Positions 34,786 through 41,904 of a DNA stretch of 64,000 nt are shown one piece after another. The stretch is taken from NCBI GenBank assembly GCA_963677395.2, contig OY781965.2:3286001-3350000 (forward strand), written 5' to 3'. Source of the DNA: G963667975 sp963677395. Its GTDB lineage: Bacteria; Bacteroidota; Bacteroidia; Bacteroidales; G963667975. Within the stretch, counting starts at the first letter, position 1. Each line of letters begins with the position of its first letter. The notes below the pieces were generated by a model. It saw only the letters and a program-made list of their open reading frames with translations, searched no databases and was not told where the DNA came from. The translations under genes and the position numbers were made by a program.

Positions 34786-36077
34786 ACCTTGAAGAACTGG
34801 AATTGTATGGAAGCAGTCGATTGGGCGTAAAACAGGTAAGCCAGCAGATGAGTGCCTTAAGCTTCACCAGCGAAACCGGGAATAATTACCGCGTGCTGGG
34901 GTTAAAACAATACGAGTTGTCCAATCATTTAGGCAATGTACTGTCGGTAATAAGCGACCAAAAGCTGCCACAGTTTAATGCCGGAACACTTCAGGCTTAC
35001 AAGCCTGTTATTGTTTCATCGCAGGACTACTACCCCTTTGGAATGGTAATGAAAGAACGCTCGTCAAACCTGGCTTCCGATGGATATCGCTTCGGATTTA
35101 ACGGGAAAGAAAATGACAATGAAGTTAAAGGTATTGGGAATAGCTTAGACTTTGGAGCACGTGTTTATGATAGTAGATTAGGCAGGTGGTTAGCGTGTGA
35201 TCCTAAATTTAGTAAATTTCCTTCTTTGTCTCCTTACTCTTATGCGGTTAATTCCCCTATTTTATATGTTGATTATGCGGGTGAGTATCCAAAAGTGGCA
35301 ATAATTTTATCTGTTCCTAATAAAGTAAGTGACTTTTTGGAACATAAGGCAGCATTAGAAAAGCAAGGATATGTGGTTGTATTTGCTAGTACTGGAAAAG
35401 AAGCTCTTGAAAAAATGGCAGCCAATAGCTCTCCAGATAGTCCAACAGAAAGCCTTGTTATTTTGTCACATGGTTCTCCTGGAGGCCCGAACGCAGGAGT
35501 ATATGGTACAGGAATAATGACTAATATGGAATTAGAAAGCATGTCTAGAGAAAATTATGAAAATATAAATTTTGATAAATATATGAAAGAGAATAATGTT
35601 ATAACAGATTACTCAGATCCAAATTATAATCAAGATGCATATAATATAGCATCTGATAAGTATTATAGCTATATTGATGGGGAATTTGAGAAAAAAAAGG
35701 AACAAATAATAGAAGAATATAAAAATAAAAACAGCATAATAACAAGTGAGGATGTTTTAAATTCAATTTCGAGAGGTAATTTTAGTGTTAAAAATTTATC
35801 CGTTGTGTTTGGGGGATGTAATATAGGGGGGTATAGTAATAAGCCTGAGGACACACAAGATATTTTTGCAATTGAATTTGCTAAGACAACAAAGTCAACC
35901 ACCTATGCTAGTGAAGGCTATACAGAGCCTGATAGAACAAGAGATATGAAAACAAAAGATAAGATAGGTGTTACAACAGATTCTAGAAGATCCACTGGGA
36001 CTTGGGTAGAAGTAGATTCTAATGGCAATAAGTCTGATATGGGCAAAAAATCGTTAAATTTAACATCTCCAAAATAA
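34782..36077 (+). CDS. Cassette 6: orphan RHS core with clan-CD-like protease tip
   Basis: 431 residues, intact. The core differs after GYRFGF: it ends NGKENDNEVKGIGNSLDFGARVYDSRLGRWLACDP, the classic RHS-core end, as in cassette 0. The tip has ESLVILSHGSPGG (His230) and, after about 115 residues, NLSVVFGGCNIGG (Cys346). A hydrophobic strand then HG, and a second strand then GxC, is the layout of clan CD cysteine peptidases (caspase, gingipain, C80 types). The dyad is seen; the family is inferred. The immunity candidate starts one base after the stop. Confidence 0.75.
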   Translation: MNLEELELYGSSRLGVKQVSQQMSALSFTSETGNNYRVLGLKQYELSNHLGNVLSVISDQKLPQFNAGTLQAYKPVIVSSQDYYPFGMVMKERSSNLASDGYRFGFNGKENDNEVKGIGNSLDFGARVYDSRLGRWLACDPKFSKFPSLSPYSYAVNSPILYVDYAGEYPKVAIILSVPNKVSDFLEHKAALEKQGYVVVFASTGKEALEKMAANSSPDSPTESLVILSHGSPGGPNAGVYGTGIMTNMELESMSRENYENINFDKYMKENNVITDYSDPNYNQDAYNIASDKYYSYIDGEFEKKKEQIIEEYKNKNSIITSEDVLNSISRGNFSVKNLSVVFGGCNIGGYSNKPEDTQDIFAIEFAKTTKSTTYASEGYTEPDRTRDMKTKDKIGVTTDSRRSTGTWVEVDSNGNKSDMGKKSLNLTSPK

Positions 36078-36078
36078 A

Positions 36079-36699
36079 ATGAAAGATCTAACAAAATTCA
36101 TATTATATATAATTATATTTACAAATGCTATACAAAATATGTATGGACAATGTAATGAATATAAATATAAGTATGATTCTACTGTAAATATGATATATAC
36201 GTATTGTACGATAAATAATTATCCAAGTATAAATGATCTATATATTGCAAAAAATATATATGATATAGTATATGCTTCTCCAGATAGCTGTATTTCTCTT
36301 GAGGACAAATTAGATATATTAACTTTGTTAAGAAAATATCATAGATATGCAACAATAGAATATCGAAATCTGATATTGAATAATCAAGATACATGTCTTA
36401 TAGAAAATAACTTACTATTTCTTTTGCCATTTGTGACATGTGAGCATTGTACTTATAAAACATTGTCCAAACACTGCAACACACTGAATATTAACAATAT
36501 AATCAAAACACATATACCTGAATCTTATAAAAAATATTACAATGTATTAATATGCAAATTATCTGAAAAGTGTCAAAATACAAATAAGGATGCCAATTTA
36601 TCTATAATTGTAAATGTGAATTTAGATTATATGATAGTCAATACGAAAAGGTTTAGAAATAAGTTCTCTAAGATCTGCAACATATATAAAAATAAATGA
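36079..36699 (+). CDS. Candidate immunity protein for cassette 6, exported
   Basis: 206 residues, very AT-rich. A signal peptide (MKDLTKFILYIIIFTNAIQNMYGQ) precedes a mature part with at least eight cysteines, including CEHCTYKTLSKHC. No known domain. It starts one base after the protease-like toxin. A cysteine-rich exported protein beside a cysteine-protease-like tip could be its inhibitor (inference). Confidence 0.65.
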   Translation: MKDLTKFILYIIIFTNAIQNMYGQCNEYKYKYDSTVNMIYTYCTINNYPSINDLYIAKNIYDIVYASPDSCISLEDKLDILTLLRKYHRYATIEYRNLILNNQDTCLIENNLLFLLPFVTCEHCTYKTLSKHCNTLNINNIIKTHIPESYKKYYNVLICKLSEKCQNTNKDANLSIIVNVNLDYMIVNTKRFRNKFSKICNIYKNK

Positions 36700-36744
36700 A
36701 ATAAGTTTATATTAAACAGAAACTGAGTGCTGATAAATTGGGGC

Positions 36745-36870
36745 TTAGCGTGTAAAAAAATTTCCATAGAAAACTTCCGGATATCCGGAAATAGAGTAAA
36801 AACGGCAGTTCCAGTGTGATTGCCGTTTTTATTGTATCCTTATGGTTCGGGAGAGCGTCCTTTTGTTTTT
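36745..36870 (+). repeat. Array spacer I (palindrome and terminator)
   Basis: TTAGCGTGTAAAAAAATTT, the palindrome at 36775-36790, then AAAACGGCAGTTCC ... GATTGCCGTTTTTATT and the GGGAGAGCGTCCTTTTG tail. Confidence 0.85.
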
Positions 36871-36905
36871 CATATTTTCACATTGTAGCAATTTTTACTA
36901 ACTTT

Positions 36906-36953
36906 ATGCCAAATAATAACCTGCGTGATATTTATTTCTGCATCAGTATATGA
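36906..36953 (+). promoter_or_regulatory. Conserved 15-codon leader ORF, cassette 7
   Basis: Same leader peptide; TGA overlaps the core ATG at 36950. Confidence 0.55.
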
Positions 36954-37294
36954 ACCTTGAAGAACTGGAATTGTACGGAAGCAGTCGATTGGGCGTAAAA
37001 CAGGTAAGCCAGCAGATGAGTGCCTTAAGCTTCACCAGCGAAACCGGGAATAATTACCGCGTGCTGGGGCTAAAACAATACGAGTTATCCAATCATTTAG
37101 GCAATGTACTGTCGGTAATAAGCGACCAAAAGCTGCCACAGTTTAACGCCGGAGCACTCCAAGCTTACAAGCCTGTTATTGTTTCATCGCAGGACTACTA
37201 CCCCTTTGGAATGGTAATGAAAGAACGCTCGTCAAACCTGGCTTCCGATGGATATCGCTTCGGATTCAGAAGCAAGAAAAATATTAAATTATAA
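36950..37294 (+). CDS. Cassette 7: RHS core stub with tip deleted
   Basis: 114 codons. The shared core runs to GYRFGF (residue ~105), then ends after nine further codons, RSKKNIKL and TAA. Compared with the others, the core end and the whole tip are gone; the last codons may be the toxin's own end. The immunity candidate begins 12 bases later and is intact. As a protein it is only the middle of an RHS core, so probably not functional alone. Confidence 0.7.
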   Translation: MNLEELELYGSSRLGVKQVSQQMSALSFTSETGNNYRVLGLKQYELSNHLGNVLSVISDQKLPQFNAGALQAYKPVIVSSQDYYPFGMVMKERSSNLASDGYRFGFRSKKNIKL

Positions 37295-37306
37295 AAAGGA
37301 TAAGCC

Positions 37307-37753
37307 ATGAAACAAATAATTTCAATTTTACTTATAATACTGGCATGCAAGTCATTATACTCCGAAAATGAATTTAAATTTATTTTCAGTGATGCTGTAA
37401 AAAAACAAATTCAATTAGATAATTCAAAATTTGAAATTGTAATTCAATTAGATACGTTTTTATTGTCAAAAAACAATAATGGTACATATTCTATACTTGA
37501 CAAATATGATCTATTTAAAAATTTAATTGATAATATGACGAAAGATGATTCTATTCGGTATTCTGATTTTCTTATCTTAACACAAAAATTCACATATGTA
37601 TTTTCAATAGATTTACTTGGCCTTAAACATTGCGATAATACTATGCAATTTATAAAAATTGAGAAAATGAGAAAATCAAAATTTAATTACATTACTGGGT
37701 ATTGTGAGTTTTCTTATTATCATAATGATGGAATTCGTAACAAGAGGAAGTAG
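37307..37753 (+). CDS. Orphaned immunity protein for cassette 7, exported
   Basis: 148 residues. MKQIISILLIILACKSLYSEN is a signal peptide, possibly a lipoprotein signal (ILAC). The rest is AT-rich with no known domain. It is retained behind a deleted toxin, the same pattern as cassettes 5 and 5b. Confidence 0.6.
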   Translation: MKQIISILLIILACKSLYSENEFKFIFSDAVKKQIQLDNSKFEIVIQLDTFLLSKNNNGTYSILDKYDLFKNLIDNMTKDDSIRYSDFLILTQKFTYVFSIDLLGLKHCDNTMQFIKIEKMRKSKFNYITGYCEFSYYHNDGIRNKRK

Positions 37754-37795
37754 TTTTATAGCACCAATAGCAATTGATACGGAAACATCAAATCC

Positions 37796-38044
37796 ATGAT
37801 CATCACTCCCGTAAAAATAGATGAGTTAACGTATGGTTACAATTTAGATGGAAACGGAAATCTGATTAACAACCGTTTGCGCCATGTAAAAGACACACGA
37901 AATTCCTCTTTATGTGATTATGACATTGACGATCAGAATGATCAAAATTACCTCTACGATGCAATCGGAAACCTGACCAAAGACAATGCTGAAGCAAGAA
38001 TCTTTCTCAAGGATATAAAGGAGATGATTTATGGAATAAAATAA
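37796..38044 (+). pseudogene. RHS YD-repeat fragment (cassette 8)
   Basis: About 65 residues are RHS/YD repeat: LTYGYNLDGNGNLINNRLRHVKD and NDQNYLYDAIGNLTKDNAE, which in full proteins lie upstream of the core used in the other cassettes. After GNLTKDNAEA the frame leaves RHS. It shows that longer RHS sequence once existed at or reached this locus. The ATG at 37796 is not a native start; fragment. Confidence 0.65.
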
Positions 38045-38103
38045 TCGAGTCATCGCAAAAATCAAAATCTTCGGTAAATAGAAAAGTAGGCCTTGCCCAA
38101 TGA
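37993..38103 (+). pseudogene. Remnant toxin end of cassette 8
   Basis: A different frame from the YD fragment opens at 37993 and reads QGYKGDDLWNKIIESSQK, ending RKVGLAQ-TGA at 38101-38103. Its TGA overlaps the ATG of the next gene (ATGA). It is best read as the last ~36 codons of a toxin joined out of frame to the YD fragment. Confidence 0.5.
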
Positions 38104-38381
38104 TGAATTTAATTATAATAGAAAAAGAGGATAGTACTCAACTTCATTTTAATGTATTAGAGAGTTGGGATGACTTTGAAGTTATTGTCAATTTATTAAT
38201 AGATAAATATAATTTCAAAATTATCAGCAAACTAGACGGGCCTGAATCTAGGATTTGGGTTGCTACAAAGAAAGACATAAGAGTTTCAATACATAACAAC
38301 CCTTATGGTAACTACATTAAAGCAATCGGCGTAAACAATGTGTCAATGTTGCATTATATATATAATACTTGGGATTACTAA
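38100..38381 (+). CDS. DUF3630-like candidate immunity protein (cassette 8)
   Basis: 93 residues, no signal, cytoplasmic. The segment LLIDKYNFKIISKLDGPESRIW and the NNPYGNYIKAI block resemble the small DUF3630 family, in which a K-x-x-x-K-x-D-G-P-E-S-R-x-W core is followed by YGNY; this is from memory. The start overlaps the stop of the toxin remnant, so the pair was translationally coupled. In RHS neighbourhoods such small proteins are usually immunities. Confidence 0.6.
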   Translation: MMNLIIIEKEDSTQLHFNVLESWDDFEVIVNLLIDKYNFKIISKLDGPESRIWVATKKDIRVSIHNNPYGNYIKAIGVNNVSMLHYIYNTWDY

Positions 38382-38389
38382 TAGTAAAC

Positions 38390-38425
38390 TTAGCGTGTAA
38401 AGGAGTTTACATAGAAAACTTCAAA
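38390..38425 (+). repeat. Array spacer J, truncated right edge of array
   Basis: TTAGCGTGTAAAGGAGTTTAC and ATAGAAAACTTC match the spacer, then it breaks inside the palindrome. The sequence beyond is unrelated. A weak echo (CTTAGTATGTAAAAG) near 39044 may mark an older edge. Confidence 0.7.
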
Positions 38426-38436
38426 AGGCAAAGAAA

Positions 38437-38928
38437 TTAGGGGAAGATCTTTCGGATATATCTAAAGAATGTTTTATACAAATTCGTTGATTCAATTATT
38501 TCCGATTTAGCATTTAAATCTTGTGTTAAACATTTAATTACATCAAAAGAATCTTCACTGATAAAACTAGCAATATATGCATACGGTAAAACTAAAACAA
38601 GCAATAAGAGCCAATATCCTATAAAATAAATAATTATTAAAATAATAAAATTTAAAATAAAATATACAATTTTAGATTCTAGTTCATATTTAACATCTAT
38701 TTCTAAAGTTAATTCATTATCTTTATTTTCCCAACGTCCATTATACCACAAATTAAAAAGATTATTAAAAACGTGATGAGTGATATGAAATGAATTTTTG
38801 CTATGTTGGCCATAGAGTCTTATTGTATATAAGTCATTATTTATAATTTCAACTAGTTTATTTAGATATTCATCATTAGAAATATTTGCTGTTAATTTAA
38901 TTTTTTTATATGGAAAAAGTTTAATCAT
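38437..38928 (-). CDS. Hypothetical membrane protein
   Basis: 163 residues on the strand opposite to the array. Two adjacent membrane segments are visible (IVYFILNFIILIIIYFIGY and WLLLLVLVLPYAYIASFI, about 97-133) between an N-terminal domain of about 90 residues and a short C-terminal tail. AT-rich like the immunity genes. No family recognised. It lies between the truncated spacer J and core genes, so it may be a further array remnant in opposite orientation (inference). Confidence 0.5.
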   Translation of the reverse strand: MIKLFPYKKIKLTANISNDEYLNKLVEIINNDLYTIRLYGQHSKNSFHITHHVFNNLFNLWYNGRWENKDNELTLEIDVKYELESKIVYFILNFIILIIIYFIGYWLLLLVLVLPYAYIASFISEDSFDVIKCLTQDLNAKSEIIESTNLYKTFFRYIRKIFP

Positions 38929-39090
38929 ATTCTTATAATATTAATTTAAAAGTTTATGCGATCATTAATTAATACAAAATCTATCCTAGTTTTTCTTTGA
39001 ACTCAGTTTTCAGCACGAAAGAGGAGAGAAATTCCTTAATCATTCTTAGTATGTAAAAGTGAAGCCCCTACCCTTCCGGTGGTTCGTTCT

Positions 39091-39681
39091 TTAATCTTTT
39101 TCGAGATCGAAAAGAGCGTTCTCAAACAAATATTCAAAATCCTGCATCGAAAGCCATTGTGAATTCACCTGGTTTTCGCCAATATTTATATTCTGATCTT
39201 TGCTTTTCCCTTTGTAAATAGCAATCTGCTCCCCATTTTGATTAAATACGCCAATAGCCAGATAAACTACAGCTCTTGATGTCTTTTCATTGAGAATAAT
39301 GCCTGCATTCGACTCATTGAAAGCAATATCACACTTAATCTTAAAGGTATAAGCATAGTTTTTTGCAAGTGCTTTTTCTTCGTCATTTATTTTCCGGACA
39401 CCTTTAAATCTATTGAGCGAATTTTTAATTTCAAGAGATTCATTTGGCGCAAACACCAATGAATCAAACTTATATACCGATTTAAGCTTGGTTTCTGTTT
39501 TGGAAAATATTCTCTGTTTAAATTGTACTGCTTTTTCTCCGGATTTCAAGGAAGACAGCTCTGTGCTTGAAGCTCCTTCAACCGAAAAAGATACGATTAA
39601 CCCATTGTTCGTTTGCGCCTGAGTGAACGAACCCAGACTCAAAAAAATTACCAGCAAGAATAACTGTATGCTCTTCATCAT
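39091..39681 (-). CDS. Exported hypothetical protein
   Basis: 196 residues with a signal peptide (MMKSIQLFLLVIFLSLGSFTQAQ). The rest is soluble, with no domain I recognise; LKSVYKFDSLVFAPNESLEI and EKTSRAVVYLAIGVFNQNGEQIAIYKGKSK suggest an all-beta periplasmic protein. Base composition matches the housekeeping genes rather than the RHS cassettes, so it marks the return to core chromosome. It lies 107 bases after the oxidoreductase gene on the same strand. Confidence 0.65.
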   Translation of the reverse strand: MMKSIQLFLLVIFLSLGSFTQAQTNNGLIVSFSVEGASSTELSSLKSGEKAVQFKQRIFSKTETKLKSVYKFDSLVFAPNESLEIKNSLNRFKGVRKINDEEKALAKNYAYTFKIKCDIAFNESNAGIILNEKTSRAVVYLAIGVFNQNGEQIAIYKGKSKDQNINIGENQVNSQWLSMQDFEYLFENALFDLEKD

Positions 39682-39788
39682 GATTTAGTATTTTAAAATT
39701 CGACATGCACTAATAAACAAACAACATGCCAAAAGACAAATATAGTCATACAGCTCTAAGTTTACCAAAAACAGAGCTGAATCTCCCT

Positions 39789-41663
39789 TTAAAATTCCCT
39801 GAGTGTTTCCTGAATTCCTTTGTGTATCTCGTACCAGAAATCGAAAGCAGCCTGTTGCTTATTCTTTTCGAAAGCTTCGAGCCAGAAATTCAGATCGGCA
39901 TTTGATTTACCGTCCACCTCTTTTTTCTTCTTCAAAAAGGTGTAGATAAAGTCGGCATTACGGCGCGATTCCCAGAAAATACCTGAGTTACGACTATTGA
40001 TACGTGATGCATATTGTTTAGTTCGTTCAATAAACTCATACTTCAACCCAAAAAGCTTACCCACAAGCTCCGGAATCATATCTTCGGCCCAACCACGGTG
40101 AAAACGGCAAAAGCCCATGTTGTCGATCATCATTTCCTGAATCATGCGTTCGGCGTTGGCCTTGCCCAGTTTACGCGGCGAAATAAAATCCTTCCCGTAA
40201 TTCATGTAATATTTTCCCATGATCGGCATTGGAGAGAGCACTCCCGGTGTCCAATACTGGTTGGGCACCATCCAGCCTTTCCGTGCAAAAGCGTTGTACA
40301 CAAAAATGTCAAGCACTTTTCGTCCACGGTCACGAGCCAGACTTTGCGCGAATTTTCGTGCACCTTCCGATAAATCAATCAATGTATTTTTATTCACAAT
40401 TGCATCCAGCAAAGCACAGGCTATCTCTGCATTATGCATCGAATCTTTTACCACATGAAATCCTTCATGAGTGAATACGGGTTTCTGGCTAACACCCACT
40501 TCGTGAGATTTGAGATACCCTTTATCCAAACACTCCATCAACCAGGACAAAACACCCCCGATAGAGATTGCATCAAACCCATACATATCGGCTCTTCTGT
40601 TTACCATTTCGGCAGCCCGCTGATCAAATATTCCACACAAAGGCCCCATGGTTTGATAGGGCTCATAATCTTTCTTATATTTATTATTCAGCTTCTTACA
40701 AACTGCACCACAGGGTTCCCCACAATGTTTTTGTTGCTTTGTCTGTATGGTTTCTTCGTTAAACTGTTTCAGATAATGATTTACGATAAAGTTTTTATGG
40801 ATGTAAAGACGTTCTTCTTCCGTCATATAGATGGTTTTGTAGTTAAACGCCACTATATTTCCCTGTAGGGTAGCATAATTTACCCCAAAGGTACCACCGG
40901 TTTGAAAGTTCTCATCATAACGATACTTTGTTGTAGCTTCCAAATCTTTGGCTGCCAGCTTTTTCTGAAATCTATTTTCGAACCATGTGTCGGCAACTTT
41001 CCGGTCGGTAAAGTCCTGATCTATGAAAGTTCCTCCAAATATTACGGCTGCAATTCCATGTTCTTTCAACAATTTAGAGCCAAAGCCTCCTCTTCCAGCC
41101 CAGGTATCAACCGGAGTTATGATTCCTTTCTTTATCGGAGCGGAACCTATTGCACCAAAATCGGTAGATTCTGCCGAAGAACCTGTTGCCAGAATCCGCG
41201 GATCTTCCTCATAGCGATGTCCATACAGCTTATACACATGCTCCATCATGTTATACACACCACCTTCACCCTGTTTCCATACTTCATGAACATCAACCGG
41301 TGTTATCTCTACCTCAATTTCTTCATTATGACTACGGTTAAGATAAAGTACCGAAGGAGTCGGCGCCTTACCCAGTATGGTAAGCATATTAATCCCCAGA
41401 TTATCGAACACCAGACCTGCACCTCCCATCGACGAAACAAAATAGCCGCCCCAACACGGTGAAAATCCGGTAAAAAACAAACGATTACTTCCCGGGAATA
41501 TCGATCCGGCAAGCAAACCCGTTCCAATGGTAAGACTGTTGTGAAGGCCGGCAAGGCGTAAGCCTAAGTCAACCGGGCCAAAATAATCGCCGATTTTATA
41601 TCGTTTTGTACGGTAGAAGCCCGTAGAGGCATCTATAAGGAGAAGTTTTAAGTTGCTTTCCAT
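39789..41663 (-). CDS. Aldehyde:ferredoxin oxidoreductase (tungsten/molybdenum pterin)
   Basis: 624 residues, the family's usual length. DVLRxA-like GLRLAGLHNSLTIGTGLLAGSIFPGSNRLFFTGFSPCWGGYFVSSMGGAG is the pterin-binding AFOR N-domain. Cysteines for the [4Fe-4S] cluster lie in KHCGEPCGAVCKK with a fourth at GPLCGIFD. Known: these enzymes oxidise aldehydes to acids with ferredoxin as acceptor, or run in reverse, using a tungsto-bispterin. Ferredoxin is shared with the kor enzyme in the window. No pterin or tungstate genes adjoin. Monocistronic by its flanks. Confidence 0.88.
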   Translation of the reverse strand: MESNLKLLLIDASTGFYRTKRYKIGDYFGPVDLGLRLAGLHNSLTIGTGLLAGSIFPGSNRLFFTGFSPCWGGYFVSSMGGAGLVFDNLGINMLTILGKAPTPSVLYLNRSHNEEIEVEITPVDVHEVWKQGEGGVYNMMEHVYKLYGHRYEEDPRILATGSSAESTDFGAIGSAPIKKGIITPVDTWAGRGGFGSKLLKEHGIAAVIFGGTFIDQDFTDRKVADTWFENRFQKKLAAKDLEATTKYRYDENFQTGGTFGVNYATLQGNIVAFNYKTIYMTEEERLYIHKNFIVNHYLKQFNEETIQTKQQKHCGEPCGAVCKKLNNKYKKDYEPYQTMGPLCGIFDQRAAEMVNRRADMYGFDAISIGGVLSWLMECLDKGYLKSHEVGVSQKPVFTHEGFHVVKDSMHNAEIACALLDAIVNKNTLIDLSEGARKFAQSLARDRGRKVLDIFVYNAFARKGWMVPNQYWTPGVLSPMPIMGKYYMNYGKDFISPRKLGKANAERMIQEMMIDNMGFCRFHRGWAEDMIPELVGKLFGLKYEFIERTKQYASRINSRNSGIFWESRRNADFIYTFLKKKKEVDGKSNADLNFWLEAFEKNKQQAAFDFWYEIHKGIQETLREF

Positions 41664-41844
41664 AAAGGACTCATGTTTTGGATAGTCAAATATAGCATAT
41701 CCTATGCTTAAATCGTAAAAGTGCTAACAAATATCGATGAGAAAAATGGCATGAAACCTATTAGACAGCCACTTACCACAAAATATTGGATTAAAATAAA
41801 AGTAAACCTGGTATAATTTAGAATCCATTGGGGGTTAAAAATAA

Positions 41845-41881
41845 AAGTGAGGTTGCCCGTGTTTACCAGGCAACCTCACTT
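41845..41881 (-). terminator. Terminator after the PBP gene
   Basis: AAGTGAGGTTGCC and GGCAACCTCACTT form a perfect 13-bp stem with an 11-base loop, flanked by A/T. It lies 23 bases past the stop of the penicillin-binding protein on the minus strand. Confidence 0.85.
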
Positions 41882-41904
41882 ATCTCTTTAATGGAATTTA
41901 TAAT

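Noticed and set aside
24079..38425. Integron-type gene-cassette array
   Set aside because: No integrase, and the boundary palindrome is short and perfect rather than attC-like; homology between cores explains the repeats better.
40434..41462. Plus-strand ORFs inside the aldehyde oxidoreductase gene
   Set aside because: They are antisense to a well-conserved enzyme and show no family features.
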